From Alistipes sp. CAG:268 (GTDB taxonomy: Bacteria; Bacteroidota; Bacteroidia; Bacteroidales; Rikenellaceae): a DNA stretch of 64,000 nt. The stretch spans positions 48,647 to 112,646 of the forward strand of contig FR891993.1 in assembly GCA_000434235.1 (NCBI GenBank). The letters are read 5' to 3'. The translations under genes were made by a program, and so were the position numbers. The notes under the pieces are model-generated. The model was not told where the DNA came from and ran no database searches. It saw only the letters and a list, made by a program, of their open reading frames with translations. Shown piece after piece: positions 36,762 to 45,199 of this stretch. How positions within the stretch are numbered: position 1 is the stretch's first letter; each line of letters begins with the position of its first letter.

Positions 36762-37628
36762 TTGAAAGTAAAAAGCGTATTGGTTTCGCAGCCAAGGCCT
36801 GCAATCATCGAAAAATCCCCGTTCTACGAGTTGTCCCAGAAGTATGAGGTAGAGATCGCCTACAAGCCCTTTATCCGCGTTGTCGGCGTCTCGCTGAAGG
36901 AGTTCCGCGCACAGCGGGTCGAAATCCTTACGCATACGGCCGTCATCTTCACGTCGCGAACCACTGTGGACAGCTTCTTCCACATCTGCGAGGAGGCGCG
37001 CATCACCGTTCCGGAAACCATGAAATACATCTGCCAGACCGAGGCCGTAGCCCTCTACCTGCAGAAGTACATCGTCTACCGCAAACGCAAGATCTCGTTC
37101 GCCGACGGATCGTTCACCTCCCTCGTCGAGCTGATCATCAAACATAAGGACGAGAAGTTCCTCCTCGCCCTGAGCGAGCCCCACAAGCCCGAGTTGCCGG
37201 AGACGCTCGCCAAACTCAAACTGCCGGTTGATCCGGTAATCCTGGCCCGGACCGTAGCCGCCGATCTCGACGACATGCACCTGGAAAACTACGGACTGCT
37301 GGCGCTCTACTCGCCGTCGGACGTCAAGGCCCTCGTCGAGAAGTTCGGAACCGAGAACCTGCCCCCCGTGGCGGTCTTCGGCGAAGGGACGCTCCGCGCC
37401 GCCGTCGATGCCGGCATCACCGTGCTGGCAAACGCCCCGACGCCCGAAGCCCCGTCGATGGCCAAGGCCGTGGACATCTACCTGCGCAAGGTCGAGGCGG
37501 GCGAAGAGATCGAACCCGTATCGGTGGTGACCGACACCCGCAAGGAGGAGTTCATCCGCAACCAGCAGAACAAACTGGCCAAGAAGAGCCGCGTGCGCCG
37601 TCCGGGCACCTCCGAACCCCGCAAATAA
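36762..37628 (+). CDS. hemD: Uroporphyrinogen-III synthase family protein
   Basis: A 288-residue HemD-type protein; the family closes hydroxymethylbilane to uroporphyrinogen III in tetrapyrrole synthesis. The start is TTG at 36762, chosen because it yields the conserved N terminus KVKSVLVSQPRP, with no ATG available before that block. HTAVIFTSRTTVDSFF and LALYSPSDVKALVEKFG fit the two-lobed fold. The C terminus has a basic extension (KLAKKSRVRRPG). Whether it serves haem synthesis or another role in this lineage cannot be told from sequence. Confidence 0.85.
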   Translation: MKVKSVLVSQPRPAIIEKSPFYELSQKYEVEIAYKPFIRVVGVSLKEFRAQRVEILTHTAVIFTSRTTVDSFFHICEEARITVPETMKYICQTEAVALYLQKYIVYRKRKISFADGSFTSLVELIIKHKDEKFLLALSEPHKPELPETLAKLKLPVDPVILARTVAADLDDMHLENYGLLALYSPSDVKALVEKFGTENLPPVAVFGEGTLRAAVDAGITVLANAPTPEAPSMAKAVDIYLRKVEAGEEIEPVSVVTDTRKEEFIRNQQNKLAKKSRVRRPGTSEPRK

Positions 37629-37638
37629 CGCCGACGCC

Positions 37639-38010
37639 ATGCCAGACGACCGCTCGTTACCCCGTTCGGAACGGCTCCGCTCACTCGGAGCCGTCCGACG
37701 GCTGTTCGAATGCGGCGAAAGCGGGTTCGTCTTCCCCTTTCGCTACGTCTGGTATGCCGAACCGGACACCGAGCCATCGGTCGAGGTGCTCTTCACAGTG
37801 CCGAAGAAGTTCCACAAGCGCGCCAACCGGCGCAACCTGCTGCGCCGCCGCACCAAGGAGGCCTATCGGCTGCAGAAACAGATTGTACGCAACGGTGCGA
37901 CGGTGAATCTCGACCTCGCACTGATCTACTCCTCGAAGGAGGTGCTGCCCTACAAGGTCATAGCCAATGCCGTCCGAAAGATTCTGGAGCACGTTGCGGA
38001 ACGGCTTTAG
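37639..38010 (+). CDS. rnpA: Ribonuclease P protein component
   Basis: A 123-residue basic protein that assists the catalytic RNase P RNA in tRNA 5' maturation. The RNR motif region ([22 protein letters not shown]) is diagnostic. It starts 10 bases after hemD and overlaps yidD by 44 bases. Confidence 0.94.
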   Translation: MPDDRSLPRSERLRSLGAVRRLFECGESGFVFPFRYVWYAEPDTEPSVEVLFTVPKKFHKRANRRNLLRRRTKEAYRLQKQIVRNGATVNLDLALIYSSKEVLPYKVIANAVRKILEHVAERL

Positions 38011-38227
38011 GCGGATCTGCACGCTGCCGTTCCTGCTGCTGGTGCGGTTCTACCAATACTGCATCTCCCCCTTTACGCCCCCTTCGTGCCGCTTCACGCC
38101 CACCTGCTCGCAGTATGCCGTGGAGGCCCTGCGCAAGTACGGGCCGATCAAGGGGATCTGGCTGACCATCAAAAGGCTGTCGCGCTGCCATCCGTGGGGC
38201 GGCAGCGGATACGACCCGGTACCCTGA
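37967..38227 (+). CDS. yidD: Membrane protein insertion efficiency factor
   Basis: 86 residues, with the YidD signature [19 protein letters not shown] and the ending [13 protein letters not shown]. The product works with YidC in inserting membrane proteins. It begins inside the 3' end of rnpA (44-base overlap in another frame), the usual arrangement for this pair. Confidence 0.95.
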   Translation: MPSERFWSTLRNGFRRICTLPFLLLVRFYQYCISPFTPPSCRFTPTCSQYAVEALRKYGPIKGIWLTIKRLSRCHPWGGSGYDPVP

Positions 38228-38277
38228 CACGCGGGACGGCCGGCAGATTTCCCGAAACAGGTTCCCCGAAAACAAGC

Positions 38278-38299
38278 ACAGCTCCCGGAAAGGAGCTGT
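38278..38299. terminator. Possible weak terminator between yidD and the cation efflux gene
   Basis: An 8-bp perfect stem (ACAGCTCC / GGAGCTGT) with a 6-base loop lies between convergent genes. There is no good T-run on either strand, so the assignment is tentative. Confidence 0.35.
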
Positions 38300-38330
38300 A
38301 CAACCGTTGCGATGTGCAAAAAGCCGAAGA

Positions 38331-39289
38331 TCAGTCGCCCAGGTCGCGGCAGCACTCGGAACGTGTTTCGAACTCGAGCGTGACGTGCGGGATGCCGCAG
38401 ACGCGGAGCTGACGCTTGAGTTCCGCCTTCACCTGCTCCATAACCGCAAGGTCTTCCACCACGACGTGCGCCGTCAGCGCATTCTCCGTGGTGCTCATGG
38501 CCCAGATGTGGATGTGGTGCACGGCGCTGACGCCCTCGACCGAGAGCATCCGCCGTTCGGTGTCTGCCACGTCGATCCCTTCGGGCACCCCGTCGAGCGA
38601 GAGGCGCAGGCTGTCGCGCGTCAGCGACCAGACCGAAGCTACGATGACCGCGGCAACGACGAGCGCTATGATCGGATCGACGATGGTCCAGCCCGTCCAG
38701 GCAATCACAACCCCGGAGAGGAGCACCCCGATCGACACCAGGGCATCGGCCGCCATGTGGAGATAGGCACCCCGGACATTGAGGTCCTTCTCCTTGTCCC
38801 GAAGGAAGAGCCATGCCGTAAAGCCGTTCACCAGGACACCGACTCCGGCCGTCCAGGCGATCGCCCCGCCGACGACCGGCTCGGGGCGGGGCATCCCCCC
38901 GACACTCTCCGCCCCCACGGTCCCCCGCCACCCTCGGCCACAATGGCCCCCACGGCCACGAGCAGGATCACCGAGTTGAGCAGCGAAATGAGCACCGTGC
39001 TCTTCCTGTAACCATAGGTATAACGGGAGGTGGCCCGCACCCGGGCCAGACGGAAGGCAAGCATGGCCAGCAGCAGGCTGGCCACGTCGGAGAGGTTGTG
39101 TCCGGCATCGGAGAGCAGCCCCATCGAGCCGGAGCAGAGGCCAACGGCAAACTCCACGACGACGAATGCCACATTGAGTGCAATGCCGATGAGAAAAGCG
39201 CGGTTGAGCGACGAGATCCGGTGTTCGTGCCGGTGTCCCGCATGCCGATGTCCGTGCGGCAGGATGGAAGGATCGTGCCGGTGTGCCAT
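38331..39289 (-). pseudogene. Cation diffusion facilitator (zinc/cadmium efflux type), frameshifted
   Basis: The 5' part (39289 to about 38930) encodes a His-rich N terminus (HGHRHAGHRHEH) and the first membrane segments, with metal site HNLSDVASL. The 3' part, in another frame (38918 or earlier, down to 38331), encodes the second metal site HMAADALVS and the cytoplasmic domain. The join lies in the G/C-rich stretch 38895-38932. Continuity is restored either by one added base in a homopolymer there or by removing 26 bases. The second option gives a loop length like that of E. coli ZitB. As written, the protein lacks its second half. It starts 2 bases after the stop of the hemerythrin-LuxR gene on the same strand. 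Confidence 0.82.
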
Positions 39290-39291
39290 GG

Positions 39292-40233
39292 TCAGCCCTC
39301 CTGGGTGATGGTATCCTTGATCTCGGACAGCTCGACGAGCTTGTTCACGATGGCGTAGATCGTAAGTCCTGCGGCCGAATGGATCTGCAGCTTGGCGGCG
39401 ATGTTGCGCCGGTGAGTGATGACCGTATGGGTCGAGATGCAGAGCGTATCGGCGATCTGCTTGTTCGTCATTCCCTTCACCACGCAGACTATAATCTCCC
39501 GCTCGCGGGCGCTCAACGGTTCGGGTTTCTCCTCCCGGACCCCGTCGGCCGCCAGACGCTCGACGGCCGGAATGAAGATCTCGTCCTCGACGGCATTGTG
39601 CGAGGCGAGCTCCTGCTCGCAGGTGAAGATGTCGAAAAGCACACCGTTGAGTTCGTTCGTACCGCCCGAGGGGTAGTATTTGATGATGATGTTCTTCAGT
39701 TCGCGCAGCTTGGCCTCGACCTGGTCGTGCTGACGGCGGAAGATATCGATCGAATAGGCGGCGTTTTTCTCCCCCGAGAGCAGCGACTCGACGTAGGGGA
39801 AGACGGTCTGCTCCTCGTAGGTCATGTGGCGCTGGACCTCAGCGACATACTCGTCGAAGAAGCGCATGATTGCAAACGACACATCGCTCAGCGAGCAATC
39901 GACCGCCTCGATCAACTTGCGTCGGATCGCAGGCAGGCGGAAATCGAGGAAATAACCGTGTGAATTGTGCAGGTAATCGGTCAGCGCCCGCACCGAAACC
40001 CCGGCATCGGCTTCCCCGCCGAAATCGAGCACCAGATTCACCACGGCAAGGAACGTGGCCGTATCGACCCGGTTCTCCCCGCAGACCTCGGCAATCGTCT
40101 TGTCGCCAAAGCCGAGCGCAATGCCGAAGCGGCTCATCACCTGCAAAACAGGATAACGGTCGCAGACCAGATCGCACATCCGGTCCTCGCCCGTATATCC
40201 GCCATTCTTATACATCATACGAAGGCTTTTCAT
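39292..40233 (-). CDS. Hemerythrin-domain / LuxR-type HTH fusion regulator
   Basis: 313 residues. The N-terminal part (about 1-80) resembles the ScdA/RIC-type leader (DRYPVLQVMSRFGIALGFGD). A hemerythrin-like four-helix region (about 85-225) follows, with candidate di-iron ligands in NSHGYFLDFRLP, HMTYEEQTVFPYV, RRQHDQVE and SHNAVEDEIFIP. The C terminus (about 243-310) is a LuxR-type HTH (LSAREREIIVCVVKGMTNKQ, then ISTHTVITHRRNI). It has no receiver domain, so the di-iron centre is the likely sensor, of oxygen, nitric oxide or oxidative state. It is encoded directly upstream of the efflux gene. Confidence 0.87.
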   Translation of the reverse strand: MKSLRMMYKNGGYTGEDRMCDLVCDRYPVLQVMSRFGIALGFGDKTIAEVCGENRVDTATFLAVVNLVLDFGGEADAGVSVRALTDYLHNSHGYFLDFRLPAIRRKLIEAVDCSLSDVSFAIMRFFDEYVAEVQRHMTYEEQTVFPYVESLLSGEKNAAYSIDIFRRQHDQVEAKLRELKNIIIKYYPSGGTNELNGVLFDIFTCEQELASHNAVEDEIFIPAVERLAADGVREEKPEPLSAREREIIVCVVKGMTNKQIADTLCISTHTVITHRRNIAAKLQIHSAAGLTIYAIVNKLVELSEIKDTITQEG

Positions 40234-40293
40234 CTTTCACACGCAAAAATAATCCTCCGCGACCGGAGCGGCAATACCTAAAACAGGGTATTT

Positions 40294-42150
40294 TCACCGG
40301 TTCGCAATGTCGGTATAGGTCGTCTGCAGCATCGTGCGACCCACATCCAGCAGATCGGGATTCGTTGCCGACACGGTCCGGCCGGAAGTGGCATCCCAGA
40401 TCGCCTCGCCCAGACTGTCCACCACGCCGAACCCGTCGTTGAAGGTATAGTAGCCGAACTTGCGGGGCGGCGCCGGGGCGAAGATATCCTTGCTGTAGTC
40501 GTAGTCGTCGTGCGGAAGCCCCAACTGCGAGAGGAGCGTCGCCGCGATGTCGATCTGCGAGGCATAGGTCCCGACAATGCGCGGCGAAGAGACGGCCCCT
40601 CCCGTCCAGATCATCGGAATACGGTGGCGCAGCGACACGTTGTAGGGCAGCGTCTTCGGGTAGGGATAGCCGTGGTCGGCGACCAGCACCACAAGCAGGT
40701 TGTCCCACGCCGGGGAGGCCTTCAGCCGGTCGATCATGCGTCCGACACACTCGTCGGAGAAGGCCATGGCGTTGAGCACCGGGTCCTCGAACTTCGCATA
40801 GGGGACATCGAAAGGCTTGTGGCTGCTGAGCGTCAGCAGTCCCGCAAGGAAGGGTTTTCCCCCGGCATCGAGCGCAATGACCCGATCGGCGAACCAGTCG
40901 CACATCAACGCATCGTCCCAGCCCCAGTCCGAAGGTTCGGCATCGAAATGCAGGTCCTTCTGCCAGATGAGCTCCTGCCATCCGGTAGCATACATATACT
41001 GTGCCTGATCCGTGAAGTTCAGGTCACCGCCGTAGCAGAAGCTCGTCGCATAGCCCGCACGCGAGAGCGACCGGGCCAGCGAAGGCAGCGAACGGCTCTT
41101 GCCGGGGTACTTCATGATCGAGATCCGCGTCTGGGCCGGGAAGCCGCTCAGGATGGCCACCTCGCCGCGGTCGGTGCGGAACGAATTGGCGAACAGGTTC
41201 TCGAACCAGATGCCCTCGCGCTTGAGGCGCTGCATGCAGGGCATCACCTCACGGCCATCGACCGTCTCGTCCATAACCGTGCGGGCGAAGCTCTCGAGGA
41301 TTACCACCACGACATTGGGCCGGGTGCGGAGCGAATCGAGCACCCGTTCGGCCGGGCCCGAGGCGGGGCCGTTGCCGCGCAACGTCTCGAACCTCGCGGC
41401 CCGCTCCGACTCGTCGAAGAAGGGGTAGGCCGCAGCGAAATCCTCGTTGTCGCCCAGACTCGAAAGGAACGAGAAGACGGGGTTCGTGGCAGCGTGGTTC
41501 AGGAACATCTCCGGGCTGAAATAGACCTTCGAGACGTTGGCCACCGAGGCCCCGAGGCCACCACGGATCGCCAGAAAATCGACACCCGCAAGCAACAGGA
41601 AGAGCAGGCTGCCGGGAAGTGCCAGATGCCAGGCGCAGGGCTCGCCGTCAAACAGGCGCAGCACCCGGCGGTAGAGCCAGATCATCGCGGCGGCATAGAG
41701 CGCGGCAAGAAGCGTCTGCCGCACGCCGAGCCAGAAATCGACGCTGGCCATCGCCTCGCCGGGATCGGCCAGATAGATCAGAATAGTCGCATCGAGCCGG
41801 AAGCCCCAATGCTCGTACAGCGCCAGATCGACACTGAAGATCACGGCCGTAAATACCGAAACCACCACGAAATAGGCGGTCAGCAGACGCCGCCACATCC
41901 GCTCCGGAAAGCGGACCCAGAACGACAGCAACGTGATGAGCAGCGGCAGGGCCGTCACATATCCGGCCACGGTGGCATCGAGCCAAAGCCCGTGGAGAAG
42001 CACACCCAGCCAACCGGCCGGGCCGGCTCCGGCGGCTTCGGCACCGTACCAGGCCATGAAAACGGGTTTCTGGACGGCCATGGCCAACACGGTCGCACAG
42101 AAAACACCCAGCACAAAGGCCAATTTACGAAGAGCAAATCCGGATTTCAT
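40294..42150 (-). CDS. LTA synthase family sulfatase-fold membrane enzyme
   Basis: 618 residues. About five membrane segments lie in the first 185 residues, followed by an extracytoplasmic alkaline-phosphatase/sulfatase domain. Visible are the metal-binding VVVVILESFA, the probable catalytic Thr in NSFRTDRGEVAILSGFP, FCYGGDLNFTD and the C-terminal VVLVADHGYPYP metal ligands. Homologues transfer phosphoglycerol or phosphoethanolamine, or hydrolyse such groups. In a Gram-negative the acceptor is not a teichoic acid, so the substrate is open. It is preceded by upp 49 bases upstream. Confidence 0.9.
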   Translation of the reverse strand: MKSGFALRKLAFVLGVFCATVLAMAVQKPVFMAWYGAEAAGAGPAGWLGVLLHGLWLDATVAGYVTALPLLITLLSFWVRFPERMWRRLLTAYFVVVSVFTAVIFSVDLALYEHWGFRLDATILIYLADPGEAMASVDFWLGVRQTLLAALYAAAMIWLYRRVLRLFDGEPCAWHLALPGSLLFLLLAGVDFLAIRGGLGASVANVSKVYFSPEMFLNHAATNPVFSFLSSLGDNEDFAAAYPFFDESERAARFETLRGNGPASGPAERVLDSLRTRPNVVVVILESFARTVMDETVDGREVMPCMQRLKREGIWFENLFANSFRTDRGEVAILSGFPAQTRISIMKYPGKSRSLPSLARSLSRAGYATSFCYGGDLNFTDQAQYMYATGWQELIWQKDLHFDAEPSDWGWDDALMCDWFADRVIALDAGGKPFLAGLLTLSSHKPFDVPYAKFEDPVLNAMAFSDECVGRMIDRLKASPAWDNLLVVLVADHGYPYPKTLPYNVSLRHRIPMIWTGGAVSSPRIVGTYASQIDIAATLLSQLGLPHDDYDYSKDIFAPAPPRKFGYYTFNDGFGVVDSLGEAIWDATSGRTVSATNPDLLDVGRTMLQTTYTDIANR

Positions 42151-42199
42151 AGCACTTGTTTTTCAGCGGTTTTTCCAACGGGCCGCGCCGCACGTCCGA

Positions 42200-42856
42200 T
42201 CAGAGTTTCTCACCGTAGGCAAGGTCACCGGCATCGCCGATGCCCGGCACAATGTACGAGCGAGAGGTGAGCTCCTCATCGACCGCGGCGGCCCAGATGG
42301 TCGTCGTCTCCCGCGGCATGTGCTTCATCGCATAATCGACACCCTGCTCGCTGGCAATGACCGAGGCTACATGCACCCGCGCCGGCGTACCTCCGTGCTG
42401 ACACAGGGCCTCATAGGTCAGCACGAGCGACGATCCGGTGGCCAGCATCGGATCGACAAGCAGCAGGGTTTTGCCCTCAAGGCTGCCGCACGAGATGTAT
42501 TCGACCTTGACGGTGAAGGAGCCGTCCTTGCGGCTCTTGCGGTAGGCCGAGACGAAGGCATTCTGGGCATCATCGAAATAGTTCAGGAAACCCTGGTGGT
42601 AGGGCAGTCCGGCCCGGAGAATCGTAGCCAGCACGATCGGCTCGTCGGGCGTCTCGACCACCGCTTCACCCAGAGGGGTCTCGACCGTCTCTGCCTTGTA
42701 GGCGAACTCCCTGGAGATTTCGTAGGCCATGATCTCGCCGATGCGCTCCATGTTGCGGCGGAAACGCATCGAGTCCTGCTGGATGCGCTTGTCGCGGATC
42801 TGGGCGATGAACTTGTTGAGAACGGTGTTCTGCTGGGAAAGGATGTGCAACGTCAT
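42200..42856 (-). CDS. upp: Uracil phosphoribosyltransferase
   Basis: 218-residue pyrimidine salvage enzyme making UMP from uracil and PRPP. The PRPP-binding loop is LLLVDPMLATGSSL; ILRAGLPYHQGF and the uracil-binding YIVPGIGDAGDLAYG are also typical. The start at 42856 (MTLHILSQQNTVLNKFIAQIRD) matches the family; an upstream in-frame ATG at 42916 would run into the end of hflX. Confidence 0.95.
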   Translation of the reverse strand: MTLHILSQQNTVLNKFIAQIRDKRIQQDSMRFRRNMERIGEIMAYEISREFAYKAETVETPLGEAVVETPDEPIVLATILRAGLPYHQGFLNYFDDAQNAFVSAYRKSRKDGSFTVKVEYISCGSLEGKTLLLVDPMLATGSSLVLTYEALCQHGGTPARVHVASVIASEQGVDYAMKHMPRETTTIWAAAVDEELTSRSYIVPGIGDAGDLAYGEKL

Positions 42857-42878
42857 ATTCAGTTCGTAAATTGGTTGG

Positions 42879-44114
42879 TCAATAGAGGAAATTATTGAAC
42901 GGGTAACGGCCCGCATGGATCTCGCGTACCATGCCGTAGAGGTCCGAGCGGAACTTCTCGATGTTCGTGCGCTCGAGGGCAGAGAGGAAGATGCACGGCG
43001 TATTGGCCCGGGCGATCCAGCTCTGCCGGAGGTCGTCGAGCGAGCGGTTTTCGCGCGTAGAAGGAGTCAGGTCATCCTCCTCCTTTTTGATATAGGTGTA
43101 GGCATCGACCTTGTTGAAGACCAGGTAGACAGGTTTGTCGCCAGCACCGATCTCCTGCAGGGTCTGCTTGACCACGGCGATCTGGTCCTCGAACTGCGGG
43201 TGCGAGATGTCCACCACATGCACCAGCAAGTCGGCCTCACGCACTTCGTCGAGCGTCGATTTGAACGACTCGATGAGCTCCGTAGGGAGCTTGCGGATGA
43301 AACCGACGGTGTCCGACAACAGGAACGGGAGGTTGTCGAAGACGACCTTGCGCACCGTGGTGTCGAGCGTCGCGAAAAGTTTGTTCTCGGCAAAGACCTC
43401 GCTCTTGGAGATGAGGTTCATGAGCGTCGATTTGCCCACGTTCGTATAGCCGACGAGCGCCACACGAACCATGGCACCGCGGTTCGAGCGCTGCACGGCC
43501 ATCTGGCGGTCAATCTTCTTGAGGTCCTCCTTGAGTTTGGCAATGCGGTTGCGGATGATGCGCCGGTCGGTCTCGATCTCGCGTTCGCCCGCACCGCCGC
43601 GGGTTCCCGTACCGCCGCGCTGCCGCTCGAGGTGGGTCCACAGACCCGACAGCCGGGGCAGCATGTATTCGTAGTTGGCCAACTGCACCTGCGTCTTGGC
43701 ATAGGCCGTCTGGGCCCGCGACATGAAGATGTCGAGGATCAGGCGCGTGCGGTCCAGCAGGCGGCAGGGCATCTCCTTCTCGATGTTGCGCGTCTGCGAC
43801 GGGGAGAGTTCGTCGTCGAAGATCACCACGTCGATCTCCTCTTCACGGCAATAGTCGGCAATCTCCTGCAGTTTGCCCGGACCGACATAGATCCGTGCCG
43901 ACGGTTGTGCAAGGCGCTGCGTGAAACGCTTGACGGAGACGATGTCGGCCGTCTCGGCCAGAAACTCCAGCTCGTCGAGATACTCCTCGGCCTGGCGGGG
44001 ATCCTGGTTGTCGCGAACGACGGCAACGAGCACGGCACGCTCCTTCCAGTCGGCAGGCTGCGCGGCCGGCGAGGAATTTTTACTGTTCTCTTTCGAAATA
44101 TCCTTCTGATTCAT
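42879..44114 (-). CDS. hflX: GTPase HflX
   Basis: A 411-residue ribosome-associated GTPase. The N-terminal HflX domain has GPGKLQEIADYCREEEIDVVIFDDELSPSQTRNIE in outline. Then come a coiled linker and the G domain: G1 VGYTNVGKST, G3 DTVGFI, G4 NKVD. The start at 44114 (MNQKDISKEN) is taken because the longer frame adds only non-conserved sequence. It is known to rescue or split stalled ribosomes. upp follows 22 bases downstream. Confidence 0.95.
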   Translation of the reverse strand: MNQKDISKENSKNSSPAAQPADWKERAVLVAVVRDNQDPRQAEEYLDELEFLAETADIVSVKRFTQRLAQPSARIYVGPGKLQEIADYCREEEIDVVIFDDELSPSQTRNIEKEMPCRLLDRTRLILDIFMSRAQTAYAKTQVQLANYEYMLPRLSGLWTHLERQRGGTGTRGGAGEREIETDRRIIRNRIAKLKEDLKKIDRQMAVQRSNRGAMVRVALVGYTNVGKSTLMNLISKSEVFAENKLFATLDTTVRKVVFDNLPFLLSDTVGFIRKLPTELIESFKSTLDEVREADLLVHVVDISHPQFEDQIAVVKQTLQEIGAGDKPVYLVFNKVDAYTYIKKEEDDLTPSTRENRSLDDLRQSWIARANTPCIFLSALERTNIEKFRSDLYGMVREIHAGRYPFNNFLY

Positions 44115-44260
44115 ACGGTTCTTCAAATCCGGAAGGGAGTCCTGCAAAAATGCGGCGGAAAACGTTTCCGTCCGGCAACATCCGCCCGATGGGCAGGCAA
44201 GGTCCGGCACCGGACTCCCCGCAACCCCGACCGACTACGGTCGGTACGATGCACAAATAA

Positions 44261-44287
44261 GGGTATCCGCCCGAAAGCAGGATACCC
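44261..44287 (-). terminator. Possible weak hairpin terminator after tonB
   Basis: 8-bp stem GGGTATCC / GGATACCC with an 11-base loop, 22 bases past the tonB stop. On the minus strand only TTATTTG follows, so termination would be weak. Confidence 0.4.
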
Positions 44288-44309
44288 TCAAATTTTCCGA
44301 TACGGCATT

Positions 44310-44993
44310 TTAGTTCGCCACGCGGAAGTCTACCGGCAGGGTGTACTTCACACGCACGGGCTGGTTACGCTGCTTGCCCGGGCTCCACTTCGGCGACTTG
44401 TTCAGCACGCGGATGGCCTCCTCCGAAAGCGAACGGTCGGGAGTCTGCAGCACCTCGATGTTGGTCAGACGGCCGTCCTTCTCGATCACGAAGGTCAGCA
44501 CCACGCGGCCCTGAATACCGTTCTCAAGGGCGATCTGCGGGAAACGGACGTTCTGCTGTACCCAGTTGCGGAACGTATTCAGGTCACCGCCCTGGAACGA
44601 GGGCATCGTCTCGGCGATCAGGAACGGCTGGTCGTCCTCGATCTCCTCCTCCTGAACCTCTACCTGCTGGATCACCTCGGTATCCTCGTCGAACTCGGCG
44701 AAGCTGACATCCGTCGTAATCTTCGTGTCGTTGGTCACCACCTCGATCAGGTCGGCGATCACCTTCACCTCGACCTTCTTGGGCTGCTCGGGCGGCTTCT
44801 GGTCCTGACGGGTGATCTCCGTGATCTCCTGCTCGACGATGGCCGTCTGCAGGTCGAGTTTCTCAACTTTGCGCTCCTTGGGCGTATACCAGAACGCAAC
44901 GATCACGAGTGCGAGCGATACGACAAGCCCGATTTCGAGCAGAAGACCCCGCTTGTTCTGAAGGTCCGCTTTGGGTGATTTTTTGATTTCCAT
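44310..44993 (-). CDS. TonB family energy transducer
   Basis: 227 residues. One N-terminal membrane segment (about 21-38) is followed by a periplasmic linker rich in Glu and Pro (DQKPPEQPKKVEVKV). The C-terminal TonB domain has FPQIALENGIQGRVVLTFVI, SLSEEAIRVLNKSPKWSPGK and VRVKYTLPVDF. It transmits proton-motive energy to outer-membrane transporters; the SusC protein of this window is a possible client, though not specifically linked. Confidence 0.92.
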   Translation of the reverse strand: MEIKKSPKADLQNKRGLLLEIGLVVSLALVIVAFWYTPKERKVEKLDLQTAIVEQEITEITRQDQKPPEQPKKVEVKVIADLIEVVTNDTKITTDVSFAEFDEDTEVIQQVEVQEEEIEDDQPFLIAETMPSFQGGDLNTFRNWVQQNVRFPQIALENGIQGRVVLTFVIEKDGRLTNIEVLQTPDRSLSEEAIRVLNKSPKWSPGKQRNQPVRVKYTLPVDFRVAN

Positions 44994-45161
44994 CTATCTT
45001 GCTTTTTTAATTTGTTCCGAGGTTCGTTCGGCCGGGGCGCCGCACACATCTCCACACACCGTTTGCACGGCCGGGTGAGACACAGGCGCGCTATCCACCA
45101 CAAATATAGAGATAAAAATCCAAAAATGAACATTCACGCTCAAAAAATCTTCAGTTTTTAC

Positions 45162-45170
45162 TACTTTTGC
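45162..45170 (+). promoter_or_regulatory. -7 box for rlmN
   Basis: TACTTTTGC, 30 bases upstream of the rlmN ATG. No TTTG at -33. An alternative TTG start at 45167 overlaps this box and is therefore not used. Confidence 0.6.
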
Positions 45171-45199
45171 CTTGCAAAACCGCCCTCCGGGCCCCGGAA

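Noticed and set aside
45167-45199. Upstream TTG start for rlmN
   Set aside because: It lies within or next to the -7 box at 45162-45170; the ATG at 45200 fits the family N terminus.
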